Shown: positions 46,569 to 60,738 of the stretch, piece by piece | Numbering within the stretch: the stretch's first letter is position 1 | How the letters are laid out: each line of letters starts with the position of its first letter | Assembly (NCBI GenBank): GCA_035578155.1 | Contig: JAPWDM010000007.1 | Coordinates: forward strand, 28,556,413-28,620,412 | Origin: Brachynemurus nebulosus | Lineage: Eukaryota; Arthropoda; Insecta; Neuroptera; Myrmeleontidae | DNA length: 64,000 nt | Direction: 5' to 3' | Notes under the pieces: model-generated | Told to the model about the DNA's origin: nothing | Database searches by the model: none | What the model saw: only the letters and a program-made list of their open reading frames with translations | Program-made: the position numbers and the translations under genes

Positions 46569-47062
46569 GAGTTTTGCATGTATGGTGGATAGGGACCGCA
46601 TAAAAAAATCGCACAAAAAAAATATATTCAAAAATATAAATAGCTACAAAAAGATTAATTCCGTTCAGATTGTAAAAAAAAACTTTTTTTATGCGATGGA
46701 TCGGGACCGCATAAAAAAAGTTTCATCGAAAATACATAACTCAAAACGCTCAAAACCTCACAATTTTAACAGAAGTTGCTTTTGTAAACAAGATAAAGTC
46801 TTAATTTACACATAGGAACATTTTATTTCATTTTTATAATTTTATGAAAATTTTGAAAAATACATCTGTAAAAAAATTAAATGATGCAATAACTTATGTT
46901 CTTATGCAATGTATTGATTAAATGCTTAAAAACCGTTAAAAAGTATTTTTATCAAAGATAGTTATAGTAAATGTTTAAGTTTCTTACTGTCTCTTGATTT
47001 TTATTCATATTATGCATTTTAATGGCCATTTTTTACAAACCGCATAAAAAAAGGTTCAGCTG
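46569..47062. mobile_element. Short Tigger-like MITE (family C), copy 3
   Basis: Matches 7367-7902 from GGTGGATAGGGACCGC onward and ends GGTTCAGCTG followed by TA. The left 10 bases are altered and one internal block near the right end is missing. Confidence 0.65.
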
Positions 47063-47425
47063 TATTCGACAACGAGCCATAGTGAAAGGACGGGAAAACA
47101 CCTCAAGAAATTTAAAAAAATTTTTTTGCTCTGTTAAGCCGAAAAATAGACAGACAAACATAACAAAATTATAAGGATTCGAAAATGTTTTGTTCAGAAT
47201 TCTAAAAAGCGGAAAAATATATATATATATATTTTTGAAAGTTATCTACACCATTTCTCGGAGTTTCTTTTTCGAAATTTTATTTTAAATTGAACAAAAA
47301 TAGTTTAACCCTTGTTTAACTAAACCGAACGCACGAAGTAGCCGAAATATGTGACATCAAACACATAATATAGACCACATCGGCCACAGACCGCTCACAG
47401 TGTCTGCCCACTTCGACAGAATTAA

Positions 47426-48348
47426 CCCTAGAATCATACGTACTCGTCAAAACGACGAACGAACTTTTGTCTACCTGCTCCAATACTACAACTTGTCGGT
47501 GCCCGCTTGCTGTGAAACTTCTGTTATCTAATTTATTTGTTATTATAACACATAAGACGTATAAATTTTTTTTTTAGCTATTGTCGTTTTTTTTATACTG
47601 AAATAGTGTGCGTCAAAAGGACGACGATGTATGATTAACCTATATTTTTTTTAAAGATTTTGTACTCCACATATAAAAGTTTTCCTAATTTTTCTAAAAT
47701 TTATTAAAGATATGCATGTTATAATTAATTTATTCAATGATAATGATAATGTGAAAGATGATTACAGCTGTTTGACTTATGGAGACGACATAATACTGAA
47801 GTTTTAATATATTGAATCGAAAACTAAAGAATGCGTTTCAAGTGACTTAATGAAAGATTAACAATTTATTTTGTGGAAAATATTTTAATTTTTATTATTT
47901 TTTGAGATCTTATTCGAAAAATTACTAACAAATTTTAGAAAATTTACAAATGTGCCTAATGGGGAAATAACTATATACCTATAGGAATATTTATGACTGA
48001 GAAATTTCACATTCTATAAAGTCACACATGTCCACTGACTCATAATAGTTCATAAATTAATTATTTGAAAGACATGTTTTATGATACAATTGATGTATTT
48101 ATCTATTTTTTAATTTTTATAGTGAAAATATGCTTTGATAAAAAGATTAAAAAAATTAATAAATATTTATATTAAGATATTTTTCCAAATCCAATTTTTT
48201 TAAATATTTTATTCGCTTTTGTAGTATTGTTATGTAAAAAAAATGTTTTTTGCAAATAAACTCTAAAACTCCCCGTAAAAAGTCCATTCGTCGAAACGAC
48301 GCCGATGTATGATTAACTTGACTTGTAGACCAACGTATGATTCTAGGG
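47426..48348 (-). mobile_element. piggyBac-type MITE, copy 3 (inverted)
   Basis: Perfect TTAA on both sides (47422-47425, 48349-48352). Reverse complement of copies 1 and 2 with very few changes. No transposase. Confidence 0.9.
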
Positions 48349-48352
48349 TTAA

Positions 48353-49732
48353 TTAGAAATATGAGCAATAAAATATTTCTTGATGCTATCTGTGTTGATG
48401 CTATACGGCCTTTGTTGTAGACTGTACCAACTATATGCAAGCTGCAACCAATACAACCAATATTGAGGCATGAACAGACGATATTAAGTGTTCCGACCTG
48501 ATTTATATCTGTGATCAGTATTATCATTATCTACTATTGTAGATAATGTAAATAAACAAACACAGAAAAAACGTCACTACCGCCCCCCTCTTTTCCCACT
48601 GGATACTCCACAAACTATTTGCATATTTATTTGCGTTAGTATTAGTTAAGGGGGGAAGAAACCTATTTTATAATTTTGTTAAAAAGGGATGATTTGTTGC
48701 AATTTTAAAATCTCGCCAACCTTAGAGTCCGGGAAAAAGTAAAAGCAGTTTTTTTTTGTACTTAATTTTTTTTTTTGAGGGGGGCATTTTTCCCAGAGGC
48801 CGCCATATTTCTTCACGGTCCTGAACTGGACCTAGAAATTGACAAATTTACCAATTATTGTCGCCAATGAAAACTGGTTAATTTTGGATTTTTTTCATAA
48901 TATGTAATGCACGTTTAATTAATATTCAATATGGCTAACGTCGATTTCAATACATTTCTTAATAACTTTTTCTTGTACAAGGTGTTTATTCGTTCGATTA
49001 AGTGTTAATTTTCGGTGTATTTTGAGAGTTGCGCATTAAAAAACGTAATTTTTTAATAATTGCAACTTTTCAACTAAGTATTAATTTAAATTTTAACAAT
49101 TTTTCCAAAAATTATTCCTTAAACTTTTTATTGGTCGAATGCGCCAATCAGCTTATTAATATTAACTTTCTGAAAATTCTAGTAGGTAACTACCACGATA
49201 CATCAATCTGGCACTATTTGCTATACAGGTAGGCCAATTACATGTTATTGTCCTATACCCAATTGTCTTACTACAGCTTACTACGGGCAAGCCATCTCCG
49301 TAGTTACAAGAGTTAACAAACCTTTAATTACCATAGTAAATACGACAATTACATAAAAATTCTGTAATTTTCATATATTTTACCAGTAACGTTCAACTAG
49401 ATAAAAAGTACAGTTTAAAATGGAAAGCAGATTTTGTATTTAAAGTAAGTAAATATTCGCCAATCCACCTTCATCACGACGAAGTTAGTTATTTTCGATT
49501 TCCGAAAGCACACGTTTGTAAACATTTTTCTTTTATACGTACGTATATCATATAAATCCGTTTAGTTTGCAATTTTTTAATAATTAGATTCTACGCCACT
49601 GAGTTATATATGCATTTAAAAATTGGAACCAAAAATCTAGCGAAACTGGCTAACCTGTATAATATAATATACTAATCAATCAAATGATCTTGGGTACCTA
49701 CCATTTACATATATATCATTAACATTCACCTG
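48353..49732. other. No gene seen
   Basis: AT-rich intron 3 DNA without supported frames or repeat ends. Confidence 0.45.
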
Positions 49733-49930
49733 CGGCTTCGCACGCGTAGTGTTTGAAATTGTGACATCATGTTAATACGTACAGCGTATACTTACATTGT
49801 GTCATCACTGAGAGTTGTTCGTTTTTTGTTTTGTTCTTTTTTTTTGGGGGGGGGGATGTTTTCCCGGGGTAAAAAGGCTATCTCTGTGCAACGTTTTATT
49901 AAGTCGACTGGTTAAATTGTGAGCCGTAAA
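49733..49930 (+). repeat. Worn fragment resembling an RTE-type non-LTR 3' end
   Basis: CACCTGCGGCTTCGCACGCG and, 110 bp on, TTTTCCCGGGGTAAAAAGGC TATCTCTGTG are phrases I know from RTE-like 3' regions of insects (usually CCTGCGGCTTCGCCCGCG and CCCGGGATAAAAAGTAGCCT). A run of ten G lies between. No tail or target duplication seen. Confidence 0.35.
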
Positions 49931-50823
49931 AAACAAGACAAACAAACAGGACCGGATCTACCCTAAGTGGCGTCCCGGGCACCGTGAAAAATGCCGCCCC
50001 TGTCTCTCCCTAAAATGAGAAAGAAATATTTCTTTTTAACTTTTTTTTGCCCTGCAGTAAAATGGTTACAATAGCAACCACGTTCATTTATTTATTTATT
50101 TTTTAAGTCAATTTTCAAACAAAAGCCACCCGAAAAGAACCGATGTAAAATTCCATTATTATTCATATGCCATTAGTCCTGACAGGTGTTCTAATTCGAT
50201 GCTGTCTGCCTGTACGGTCCCCCTTAAATTCAGGTGATTCAACAGTACACATCAAGTCCATCGAAATAGTGCGTTGTCGCATGCCCCTGCCCCCCATAGC
50301 ATCAGTGAGAGATGTTCACATAATATAAATAGCTTACAGTCATAAAATGTAACACAGCACACGGTTAATAAACACAAATAAACACACTTTATAATACACA
50401 GTGCCATTTCCACCGTTTGCACCATTTCAATTGTGTTTTCGTCCTCGCATGAAAATTACTTTATAATAATAGTATATGTTATCTTCTCCTAGCTCTTTGT
50501 TGTGTCATACGATACAGGGTGAGTCACGTTTATAAATCTCATAATGTTGAAATGATTGCGAGCCGGTTAAAGTGCGAAATACTTAAGCGAAAAATAAACG
50601 CAATTTCGAGAATTGTTTTAATGGGAAAATACTTTTAAGACAAAAAAAAAATTGAATTTTTTTTTACAAAATATTATAATAAAACAACGCAAGAATATAT
50701 TCCCAAATTTTCAGAAGCCTCTAAACATAAAACATAATCATGAGTGTGTAATGTCATTTATGGCTTCTTTGAATGGCTGCTTCATATGTACTATATACGT
50801 ATGCATCTATGTATACATCTATA

Positions 50824-51291
50824 CAGGGTGTAAAGTATATAAATCTTGCTACGAAAACAGTGGGTAGATTTCACCCATGTAATTAATATTTGCCAATAAA
50901 TTTGAACCAAAACTGTTTTTTAACAGAAAAAATTTGATACTAAATATGGGTCGAAAAAGGTACCCTTAAAAAATTTTTTAATCCGCCTCTGACCATCTCG
51001 TCTTTGTAAGATAAATTTTCTGTTTTTAAAAAAAACATCTGGAAAACACGTTTACAACATAAACATGTTTACAAAAATTTATTGAATTTTAGTCAATAAA
51101 ATTACTTTGTATCTTTGATATTAAGAAGATTATTTATGTATAATTTAGTCAGAGCCGTACCTAGAAAAATTTTGAAACATCATGTAGCTAATTAATTTGC
51201 GATTTTCTCAAATCGTTAATTCTAAAAAAATTCCTGTGGTTTTTGTGTCTGTAGGGTGCAATGAGTCTCCCCCCAAAAGGATGAGATTTAT
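50824..51291 (-). mobile_element. Family G MITE, right end cut off by the fold-back structure
   Basis: Begins CAGGGTGTAAAGTATATAAA and follows the reverse complement of 18482-18937, up to AAAAGGATGAGATTTAT. The last 20 or so bases of the family (a TTTTACACCCTA end) are replaced by the outer end of the structure at 51292. Confidence 0.65.
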
Positions 51292-51366
51292 TATGTTTTC
51301 GACATATACATACAAAGTTGAAAATAAACCCTTTAAACTAAATGCATGTAAATTTTCGTAAATTTG

Positions 51367-52235
<869 letters not shown>

Positions 52236-52727
52236 CATTGTGTGCCAAAGTCGTTTCGTTTCTATTATTACATACCGAAATTTGTAAACATGTTTTTCTC
52301 GAAACAGCATTTTTAAAATTGGTGGGTACTCTCACTCAAAAAAATACTCGATCGATTTTTTTGGAAATTTACACTAAACAGACTCTATATTATTATCTTC
52401 TGAACTAAATGTTTATGTCAGTAGCCGATGCTAAAGAAGCAAGGTTCCCACTGTAACGATTCGTCTCAATATTTAACTCGCCAGATCGTTAAAATAAAAC
52501 TCATCCTGTATATTTCACTACACAATAAACCAACAAACTTCTACAAAACAGTTTTAATTAGAAAATAACCAGACCCGCCATTATACTAGGCTCTATTTAC
52601 AACATGAAATATTTGTTTTGTGTACCATGTTTACCCTACTGGCGTTCTCATCCTATGTCGTCCTTATGTCCTTACGTACCGTCTAATTTTTATGGATTAA
52701 TAATTAAATCACAAGTTGTGTCAAGTG

Positions 52728-53511
52728 TACACGGAGAGAAAAATCATATAATTTTTGTAGATAAAATTTCAGAAAAATTACCATGCTCTCTTATAATGCG
52801 TGCGCGATCGATGACCAAAGTAAAAAATATATTATAGCATGGTAAAATTTAATGTGGTAACACAACTTCTATCACACTCTTATGCATATATGTTATAGTT
52901 TAATTCGTGTTGTCGTACTCTTTCATTTGCGCATCTGACCTGTAAAAACTTCGAAGATGCCCGATATTTTCCGACCTTCGATTCTTTATGATGCATACAA
53001 AAATGATTGGCGACAATATATTCTAATACTGAAGATAGTGGAGTAATAAAATGATGAATTAAACGATGACCATCCGTTAAGACATTCTAATGAACACTGC
53101 TTCGACACCACACGACACCACACCAGCTGACCAGCTACTTGCAGCACCACCAGTCCTGCTATGTGACCTTCATATATGATTGTGTTGATACTTTCAGCAG
53201 CTTGCCTCGCTATGTGACAGCGTTGATACCTTCTTTTTCTTTCTTTCTACTTCTTCTTTTCTTCTATTTTAAGACAGCATGGTAATTTCTGTACGAAAAA
53301 CAATTAAACTGTCGGCAATGGAACTTTTTACTGTGCTGTTTTACAAATTTTATGGAGCTAATATTACGGAAAGAGCATTCTATCCTTTAAATTTTCTATG
53401 ATTAATTATAATTTTTATATTTTTACCGTACAAAATTGAATATGTTCGCCTTTTACATGTCGATTGTAGTGCTGAGCAGAGTAATTTTTATATGAATTTT
53501 CTCTCTGTGTA
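52728..53511. mobile_element. MITE with TACACGGAGA ends (family D), copy 2 (inverted)
   Basis: Reverse complement of 9128-9966, about 55 bp shorter, starting TACACGGAGAGAAAAATCAT and ending TTTTCTCTCTGTGTA. It sits in the central part of the fold-back structure. Confidence 0.65.
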
Positions 53512-55284
53512 GACTAGAATCAATTATTGTCACGAAAAAAACTGATTGAGAATTCGACGTGAATTTATATAGATGTCTGTTTTCTCGAGTGTTTTATCTG
53601 ACTAACGCATACATCAGTTAATATTAATTAGTAATTACAGTAATTTACTAATTAACTAACATTTCAATTGTCAGACTCTACACATCAAAATTATGTATTC
53701 TTCACAGTAATTCAATCATTCACGTTTACTATTTAACACTTAATCAAATTAACTTAGTCAACCACCTTAAGGTACCATCACAGTGTAGAATTTTGAAAAA
53801 AAAATAATTTTTTTTTTTTGGTCTTATCTTAAAATACGTACAGTTGTGCATGTTCTCTGAAAATTTCAAATTGAAATTCGAATTATTACGGTCGCTACTC
53901 TGTGGATCGATTGGCGCTTTTTGGCGGGATGTTATACCACTTTATATTCAATCTTTCCACAACCAGTGAACGTATAAGATCAATTGTTATCACCACAGTA
54001 TCACATTTTTGTTGAAACAATGATCTGAAACAATTTTGAGACAAACTTTAAACGCGTATGTCTCGAAATGCCCTTTTTAAAAACGGTACCCACTCTCAGA
54101 GGGAAAGTTTCCAAGCTATAAGTTTGAAATATTGATAGAATATTCTTTATTCCAGTCTCCATGTACCTATGGAAGCTTCTTTTTTTAAATCTTCCTATTT
54201 TTTCACACGGAAAACTGTTAAAAAAAAACCTAAATTTTGTACTTTTGATTCAAACCGCCGCCATTTTTTCAAATTTAAAAAAAAAGTAAAAGTTCTCCAT
54301 CGGAACATAGCGTCTTACCTACAGATTGATAATCTATTTGATTTTTTTTTCGGATGAAAACTGCGGCCACAATCATGGGCACCAATAGCCACCCTTTTTT
54401 AAAGACACTTTTTTCAAAAAATTATAATAATTATAAAAAATAAATAAAAATGAATAAAAAAAATATTTTTGTATTGTTAAATAGTGATATTAATCGTAAA
54501 AAAAATTCATCCCCATTTCCCTATCCGATCCATCTGAAAAAAATTGCGAAAATTGACTATTTTTCGGTCCATTTTAAATGAGTTTTAAATGAATTTTCCC
54601 GTGAACGTACGGTAGCAAAATAAGAAAAACTTATTTTAAAATCAGATTCTTTTTATCGTTTTTACGAAACAGGAAAGTCACAAAGTTGAATACACGTCTA
54701 AAGTTAAATGTAATTTGTTTTTTTTATATAAGTTGAATGAAGTTAGTTAATAATGTCGTTTTTTTTCAAACGATTTACTGCATTTTTCTTTTTCAAATAG
54801 AAGAGAAAGAAATATTTACTCCGTTTTCAATTTCAAACCAATTTATTTTAAATGATTTTTTTTTTAATACTTTCATTTCGAATAATTTCTACATAATCAA
54901 ATTAATAGTTTGATAATTAGAAACCATGTTTTTATTGATCTCTAGACTACGATTAAAATTCAGTGTTAACTTGTTTTTGACTTTTTAATTCACATTTGTC
55001 ACGACACTCGTATTTTACAGTATCATGTATAATGTAATGGATTTAACGAGACCCGATACAACTAAATCGGTTCAAATGTTTAAAAGTTATGGTCGCATAA
55101 AAAAATTCACACACATACCCACATGTGCCCTAATTTTGAATGTAGTCTACGTAAAATCAAAATACCCGTATCGCAGCATCCTCCATAATATCGAATTTTC
55201 ACTTATAAAAATTACTTTTTCTTGTTTACATACCATAACGTGTAATGTTTCGTTCGAGAGTTATTATCAAAATAGAAAGATAAC

Positions 55285-57245
55285 AGCAGTTCTATATCAA
55301 GAGTAATAAGATTACAGCGATTTCGTATCAAAAGTAGTAAAGTTACAGCGATTCTGTGCCAAAAGTAGTAAAGTTACAGCGATTCTGTACCAAAAGTAAT
55401 AAAGTTACAGCGATTCTGTACCAAAAGTAGTAAAGCTACAGCGATTCTGTACCAAAACTAGTAAAGTTACAGCGATTCTCTACCAAAAGTAGTAAAGTTA
55501 CAGCGATTCTATATCAAAAGTAGTAAAGTGACAGGGATTCTGTACCAAAAGTAGTAAAGTTACAACGATTATGTACCAAAACTAGTAAAGTTACAGCGAT
55601 TCTGTACTAAAAATAGTAAAGTTACAGCGGTTCTGTACCAAAGTAGTAAAATTACAGCAATTCTGTACCAAAAGTAGTAAAGTTACAGCGATTCTGTACC
55701 AAAAGTAGTAAAGTTACAGCGATTCTATATCAAAAGTAGTAAAGTGACAGCGACTCTGTACCAAAAGTAGTAAAGTTACAGCGATTCTCTACCAAAGTAG
55801 TAAAGTTACAGCGATTCTGTACCAAAGTAGTAAAGTTACAGCGATTCTGTACCAAAGTAGTAAAGTTACAGCGATTCTGTACCAAAAGTAGTAAAGTTAC
55901 AGCGATTTTGTACCAAAAGTAGTAAAGTTATAGCGATTCTGTACCAAAAGTAGTAAAATTACAGCGATTCTCTATCAAAAGTAGTAAAGTTACAGCGATT
56001 CTATATCAAAAGTAGTAAAGTTACAGTGATTCTGTACGAAAAGAAGTAAAGTTACAGCGATTTTGTACCAAAAGTAGTAAAGTTATAGCGATTCTGTACC
56101 AAAAGTAGTAAAGTTACAGCGATTCTCTATCAAAAGTAGTAAAGTTACAGCGATTCTATATCAAAAGTAGTAAAGTTACAGTTATTGTGTACGAAAAGTA
56201 GTAAAGTTACAGCGATTCTGTACTAAAAATACTAAAGTTACAGCGGTTCTGTACCAAAGTAGTAAAGTTACAGCGATTCTGTACCAAAAGTAGTAAAGTA
56301 GTAAAGTTACAGCGATTCTGTATCAAAAGTAGTAAAGTTACAGCAATTCTGTACCAAAACTACTAAAGTTACAGCGATTCTGTACCAAAAGTAGTAAAGT
56401 TACAGCGATTCTATATCAAAAGTAGTAAAGTTACAGTGATTCTGTACGAAAAGTAGTAAAGTTACAGCGATTCTGTACTAAAAATAGTAAAGTTACAGCG
56501 GTTCTGTACCAAAGTAGTAAAGTTACAGCGATTCTGTACCAAAAGTAGTAAAGTAGTAAAGTTACAGCGGTTCTGTACCAAAGTAGTAAAGTTACAGCGA
56601 TTCTGTACCAAAAGTAGTAAAGTAGTAAAGTTACAGCGGTTCTGTACCAAAGTAGTAAAGTTACAGCGATTCTGTACCAAAATTAGTAAAGTAGTAAAGT
56701 TACAGCGATTCTGTACCAAAGTAATAAAGTTACAGCGATTCTGTACCAAAGTAGTAAAGTTACAGCGATTCTGTACCAAAGTAGTAAAGTTACAGCGATT
56801 CTGTACCAAAAGTAGTAAAGTTACAGCGATTTTGTACCAAAAGTAGTAAAATTATAGCGATTCTGTACCAAAAGTAGTAAAGTTACAGCGATTCTCTATC
56901 AAAAGTAGTAAAGTTACAGCGATTCTATATCAAAAGTAGTAAAGTTACAGTTATTCTGTACGAAAAGTAGTAAAGTTACAGCGATTCTGTACTAAAAATA
57001 CTAAAGTTACAGCGGTTCTATACCAAAGTAGTAAAGTTACAGCGTTCTGTACCAAAAGTAGTAAAGTAGTAAAGTTACAGCGATTCTGTACCAAAAGTAG
57101 TAAAGTTACAGCAATTCTGTACCAAAAGTACTAAAGTTACAGCGATTCTGTACCAAAAGTAGTAAAGTTACAGCGATTCTGTACCAAAAGTAGTAAAGGT
57201 ACAGCCATTTTACACCAAAAGTAATAAGGTTACAATAATCCTATA
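55285..57245 (+). repeat. 31-bp tandem array, right arm (about 63 units)
   Basis: Same unit as the left arm but on the + strand. Some units are 30 bp (one A fewer), and AGTAGTAAAGTAGTAAAGTT duplications occur. A block of units (TTTTGTACC, TTATAGCG, CTCTATC, CTATATC, CAGT(G/T)ATT) repeats in order near 55905, 56055 and 56830. Where 30-bp units cluster the minus strand shows a 10-residue periodic frame (VQNRCNFTTL), an artefact of the period. Confidence 0.92.
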
Positions 57246-57324
57246 CCAATAAATTTACGAAAATTGACATGCATTTAATTCAAAGGGTTTATTTTCAACT
57301 TTGTATGTATATGTCGAAAACATA

Positions 57325-58894
57325 TTATGTCGGTAACTCTATTTAATAATCACAGTTCCATAAGGATCTATCATCGGTTTAAAGCTGCCAAGTTTTTCAA
57401 GTTAAAGGAAGATCCGCTAAAAAAAAATAAATCGATTTTCTTCTTCATAATTATGTTTCTTAAGGTGTTAGAAATATTCTCTTAAAATTTTATTTCAAAA
57501 AAATTAAAAATCAAAAAGTTATGGCCATTTTAGTGTACGCACTTTACTATAATTAAATTTAAAAAAAAAAAAAAAATACTATTTTCTTGAAAGTACATTT
57601 TTCAACATGGTTCCTCGTGTATCACAAAAAATATTTGAGATATGGACATAAATCAAAGTGCATGTTATTCCTCGATACTGTCATTTTAGCAGGAACTAGG
57701 ATCTTTTGATTCCGTAATATATTTTCAAAATGGCGGCAGTTTATAGTCGAGAAAAAGCGGTGATTTTTGAAAATTTATTTTTAAAATTCGATTTCTTGTT
57801 GATTTTTTATTATTTTTCTTAGATCCTAGTTAGTGCCATAACTGTATATGTATATTTTCAGAAAATTCTTGATTTTTTTATTTTGGTTCACTGGGGATTT
57901 CAGAACGTGAGGGGCTATCAAAGTGAAAAAATCTCGCAGTGTCCACTTCAAAACCATTTATACTCAGCTCATTTTTGATTTTTTTATAATCTTAATACAT
58001 GTTGAAACAATATTTAGTTTTATAAAGAAATATTTATTTGTATGAAAAGGAAATAATAATCGCGAATAATAATTTGGCGAATCTCTCCTTAACTCATTTT
58101 TCTTTAAGTAACTGTGTAAAAACAATAAAATATATAAACGGGACTATTACTTCCAAATCAAGTAAATACATTTGATTGTGACGCCACCAATTAATCACTT
58201 TCCGATGGTGGGAAAGCTGTGTAAAAACGTCGAACCAAGTATGTAAAGAACGTAAATTACATGAAATTGTTGTACCTCGTACGACAGAAAATATCTTATC
58301 TTCTCTGTGCTTCTCTATATAAGCACTTGAATTTGAAGAAGTGTTCTAGAAAATCATATTTTACGTGTCATAAGATTAATTTTCTAATATTTGTTGTCAT
58401 AAAAATGCGTGGAACAGAATCAAAAATAAATGATATCGGTGCCGATAAAGATACCAAATAAAAACGACATATTATTATATCTGTCACACAATTTAGGTAC
58501 AATACTTAACACGCGTGAAATAATATTTGCGAGGAGGCAAGCGGGGAAAGAGGTTTAAAAAAAAATGTTCAAAATAACACATGCTATCAATTACCAAAAA
58601 AAAAAAAAAATGTTTTATAATTCTGACAATTAAATAACAACAGTATCAAGACAACCGTAATGGAACCGTGTAGGGGCCAGACATACACCACAAATCAAAA
58701 ACTTGCCAAGTGCGTACCGAACGCGTACTTAGACAGAGTTCTTCAGTGGTAAGAAAACTGGCAAAGTGCGTGTTTGATGCACCAATATATAACAGAAATC
58801 ATAACACCATTAGAGTTTTGAAATGTTTCATCGGAATCCAAAATAGGTGAATATATTCGACAATGTTATTGGCACGTGTTACTTGAGAGTCAAT
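57325..58894. other. No gene seen
   Basis: AT-rich intron 3 DNA; short frames only. Confidence 0.45.
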
Positions 58895-59153
58895 AAGATA
58901 AAATACCCGTGTCGCAGCATCCTGCATAACATAGCGAATTTTCGTTTATGAAAGTTCGTTTTTCTTGGAAACTAGTTGATATAGAATAATAGTTGAAAGA
59001 CCTTTTTATGTGATTTTTTTCTCCTATTTCCAATGATATGATAAAATTTCACAAAAAATTTTTTAAAAGGGGGAAATTTTGGCAAAAAACTAATTTTTTT
59101 CACGAAAAATTCCGCAAAAACCATGTTTCGGGAATTGGACGCGTCTGGCTAAC
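58895..59153. repeat. Dispersed repeat, copy 2, broken by a hAT MITE
   Basis: Same order of words as 46079-46460. The hAT MITE 59154-59618 has inserted at its right side. Confidence 0.55.
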
Positions 59154-59618
59154 TAGTGATGAGCAAATGCAAGACCAAGACCAAGACTTGGCAGTCTTGG
59201 TCTTGTTCTTGCATTAAGAATCTTGGTATTGGTCTTGCTAGGGCAGTTTGAGTCTTGGTCTTGGTCTTGGTCTTGCAAAATGCAGTCTTGGTATTGGTCT
59301 TGGTCTTGGTATTGCCAAAGAATCTTGCACTTTCTTGCATTTTTTTATTAGCGAATTTTTTCCTTCTAAAATCAGAATTTTCTCTCTTTACGGTATTAAT
59401 TATACTTTTAAACCATTTAAATAATTTAGTAAGAGTCTTGCTTTTTTCTTGCTATAATCTTGGTCTTGCTCACTTGAGTCTTGGTATTGGTCTTGCAGCC
59501 ATACTTATAGTCTTGGTCTTGGTCTTGGTCTTGCAAAATGCAGTCTTGGTCTTGGTCTTGCAAAAAATGCAAGACCAAGACAAGACTGCAAGACCAAGAC
59601 TAATTTTGCTCATCACTA
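59154..59618. mobile_element. hAT MITE with CTTGGT repeats
   Basis: Ends TAGTGATGAGCAAA and (inward) TAGTGATGAGCAAAATTAGT. A perfect 8-bp duplication TGGCTAAC flanks it (59146-59153, 59619-59626). Both ends are filled with GTCTTGGTCTTG / CAAGACCAAGAC words, giving leucine/valine-rich false frames. Confidence 0.9.
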
Positions 59619-59626
59619 TGGCTAAC

Positions 59627-60376
59627 GAACTTGTTCAACGCTTTGGCACTTGCAACATACTTTAGTGCAAAATTTCATTTACTGCGGTCATTTTCTCTGG
59701 GGACAATGCTAGTACATATCTGTATTTTTTTTTTTCAAATTTGCTAAACTCACAAATATTTTGCAAACAGGGCTTAAAAGAATAATAAATGGAACCTCAA
59801 CGATACGCTACCTAAAATTTTTCATTCCCATTTTCCAACACGAGAAAGTATCCGAAAAAATTTAAACTGCAAAATAAAATTTCATTTTCATAGGCCAAAA
59901 GATGTAAGAATTACGGAAAGTATGACGGACGTATTCACAAATCTTTTCTTCGGGACCCTAAAAATAGAAATTGTACGAATAGAGTAGGTGGGAACACAAA
60001 ACCTGATAGATGACAAGTAATTTGAAAAGATCATAAAATACATCTTTTTTCGGAAATTTTAACAAAAGCAAATATGACAACTGGAAAACAAATCTTCCGC
60101 ACTAATGCGCGCCCGGGACAAAACGGGGTCTCCGAACAAATCCACGCATACTTACAGAACCCAAAGATTCTCCATTCCCCCGAGCTCACACCATCCAGTA
60201 CTCTGATACCATCCATTTAATACATAATTAATCACCGTCACATCTGTAGAACATGACACAAATAATTGTCGATACAGGGTGTCACAGATTCATCCCATCC
60301 CCCTTACTCCCCCCCACGCCACGCCACGCCACAAAAATTTACTATGTAATTATTTTCGTACATGTTTGCATTGCAG
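59627..60376. other. No gene seen before exon 4
   Basis: A GC-richer stretch at 60090-60200 stays open on both strands for about 40-60 codons but shows no domain or splice sites. Confidence 0.4.
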
Positions 60377-60508
60377 GTGGTCGGTAAGTGGGTGATGAAT
60401 TCGCTACATCTGAATCTGGGCGATCTGGTATGGAACAATGGCAGCAGTGTACCGCCGCCGTCCGCTTGCTCGCTACCGTGTGAACCGGGCATGATAAAAA
60501 GACAACAG
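60377..60508 (+). CDS. mGluR: Metabotropic glutamate receptor, coding exon 4 (gene continues beyond window)
   Basis: The acceptor ATGTTTGCATTGCAG ends at 60376. 44 codons in phase 0: VVGKWVMNSLHLNLGDLVWN, NGSSVPPPSACSLPCEPGMI, KRQQ. The VGKW and VWN...P-S-CS-PC spacing is the junction between the ligand-binding and cysteine-rich domains of metabotropic glutamate receptors. The next expected residues (GDTCCW) are not found downstream in the window. The donor CAG|GTTTGT at 60509 is weaker than the GTAAGT donors of exons 1-3. Intron 3 upstream is 15.8 kb. Confidence 0.95.
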
Positions 60509-60738
60509 GTTTGTATTGTTCTGTTGATTTGTTTGTTTCATAATATAATTTCAATTAAAATTATGCCGTTCTCATTTACAAATTCACCGTCACAATATTC
60601 CCCTGTGCCCCGGCACGCGTCACCTATACGTTGTAACCACGTTAACATAGGGGAAACACAGGAGAGATGGCGCCGTTGCAATTGTGTCATTGTACGCATG
60701 CTCAACTGTACGATTCTCATCTCAGTACACGTGTTTAA

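Noticed and set aside
48156..48527. 123-codon minus frame sharing 65 residues with a frame at 13996-14274
   Set aside because: The shared part is the end of the piggyBac-type MITE; both frames start in unrelated flanking DNA, so the match is DNA-level repeat homology.
56462..56809. 115-codon frame with ten-residue repeats (VQNRCNFTTL)
   Set aside because: A product of 30-bp versions of the minisatellite unit; breaks wherever the unit is 31 bp.
59255..59665. 136-codon frame rich in Val-Leu
   Set aside because: Translation of the CTTGGT subterminal repeats of the hAT MITE.
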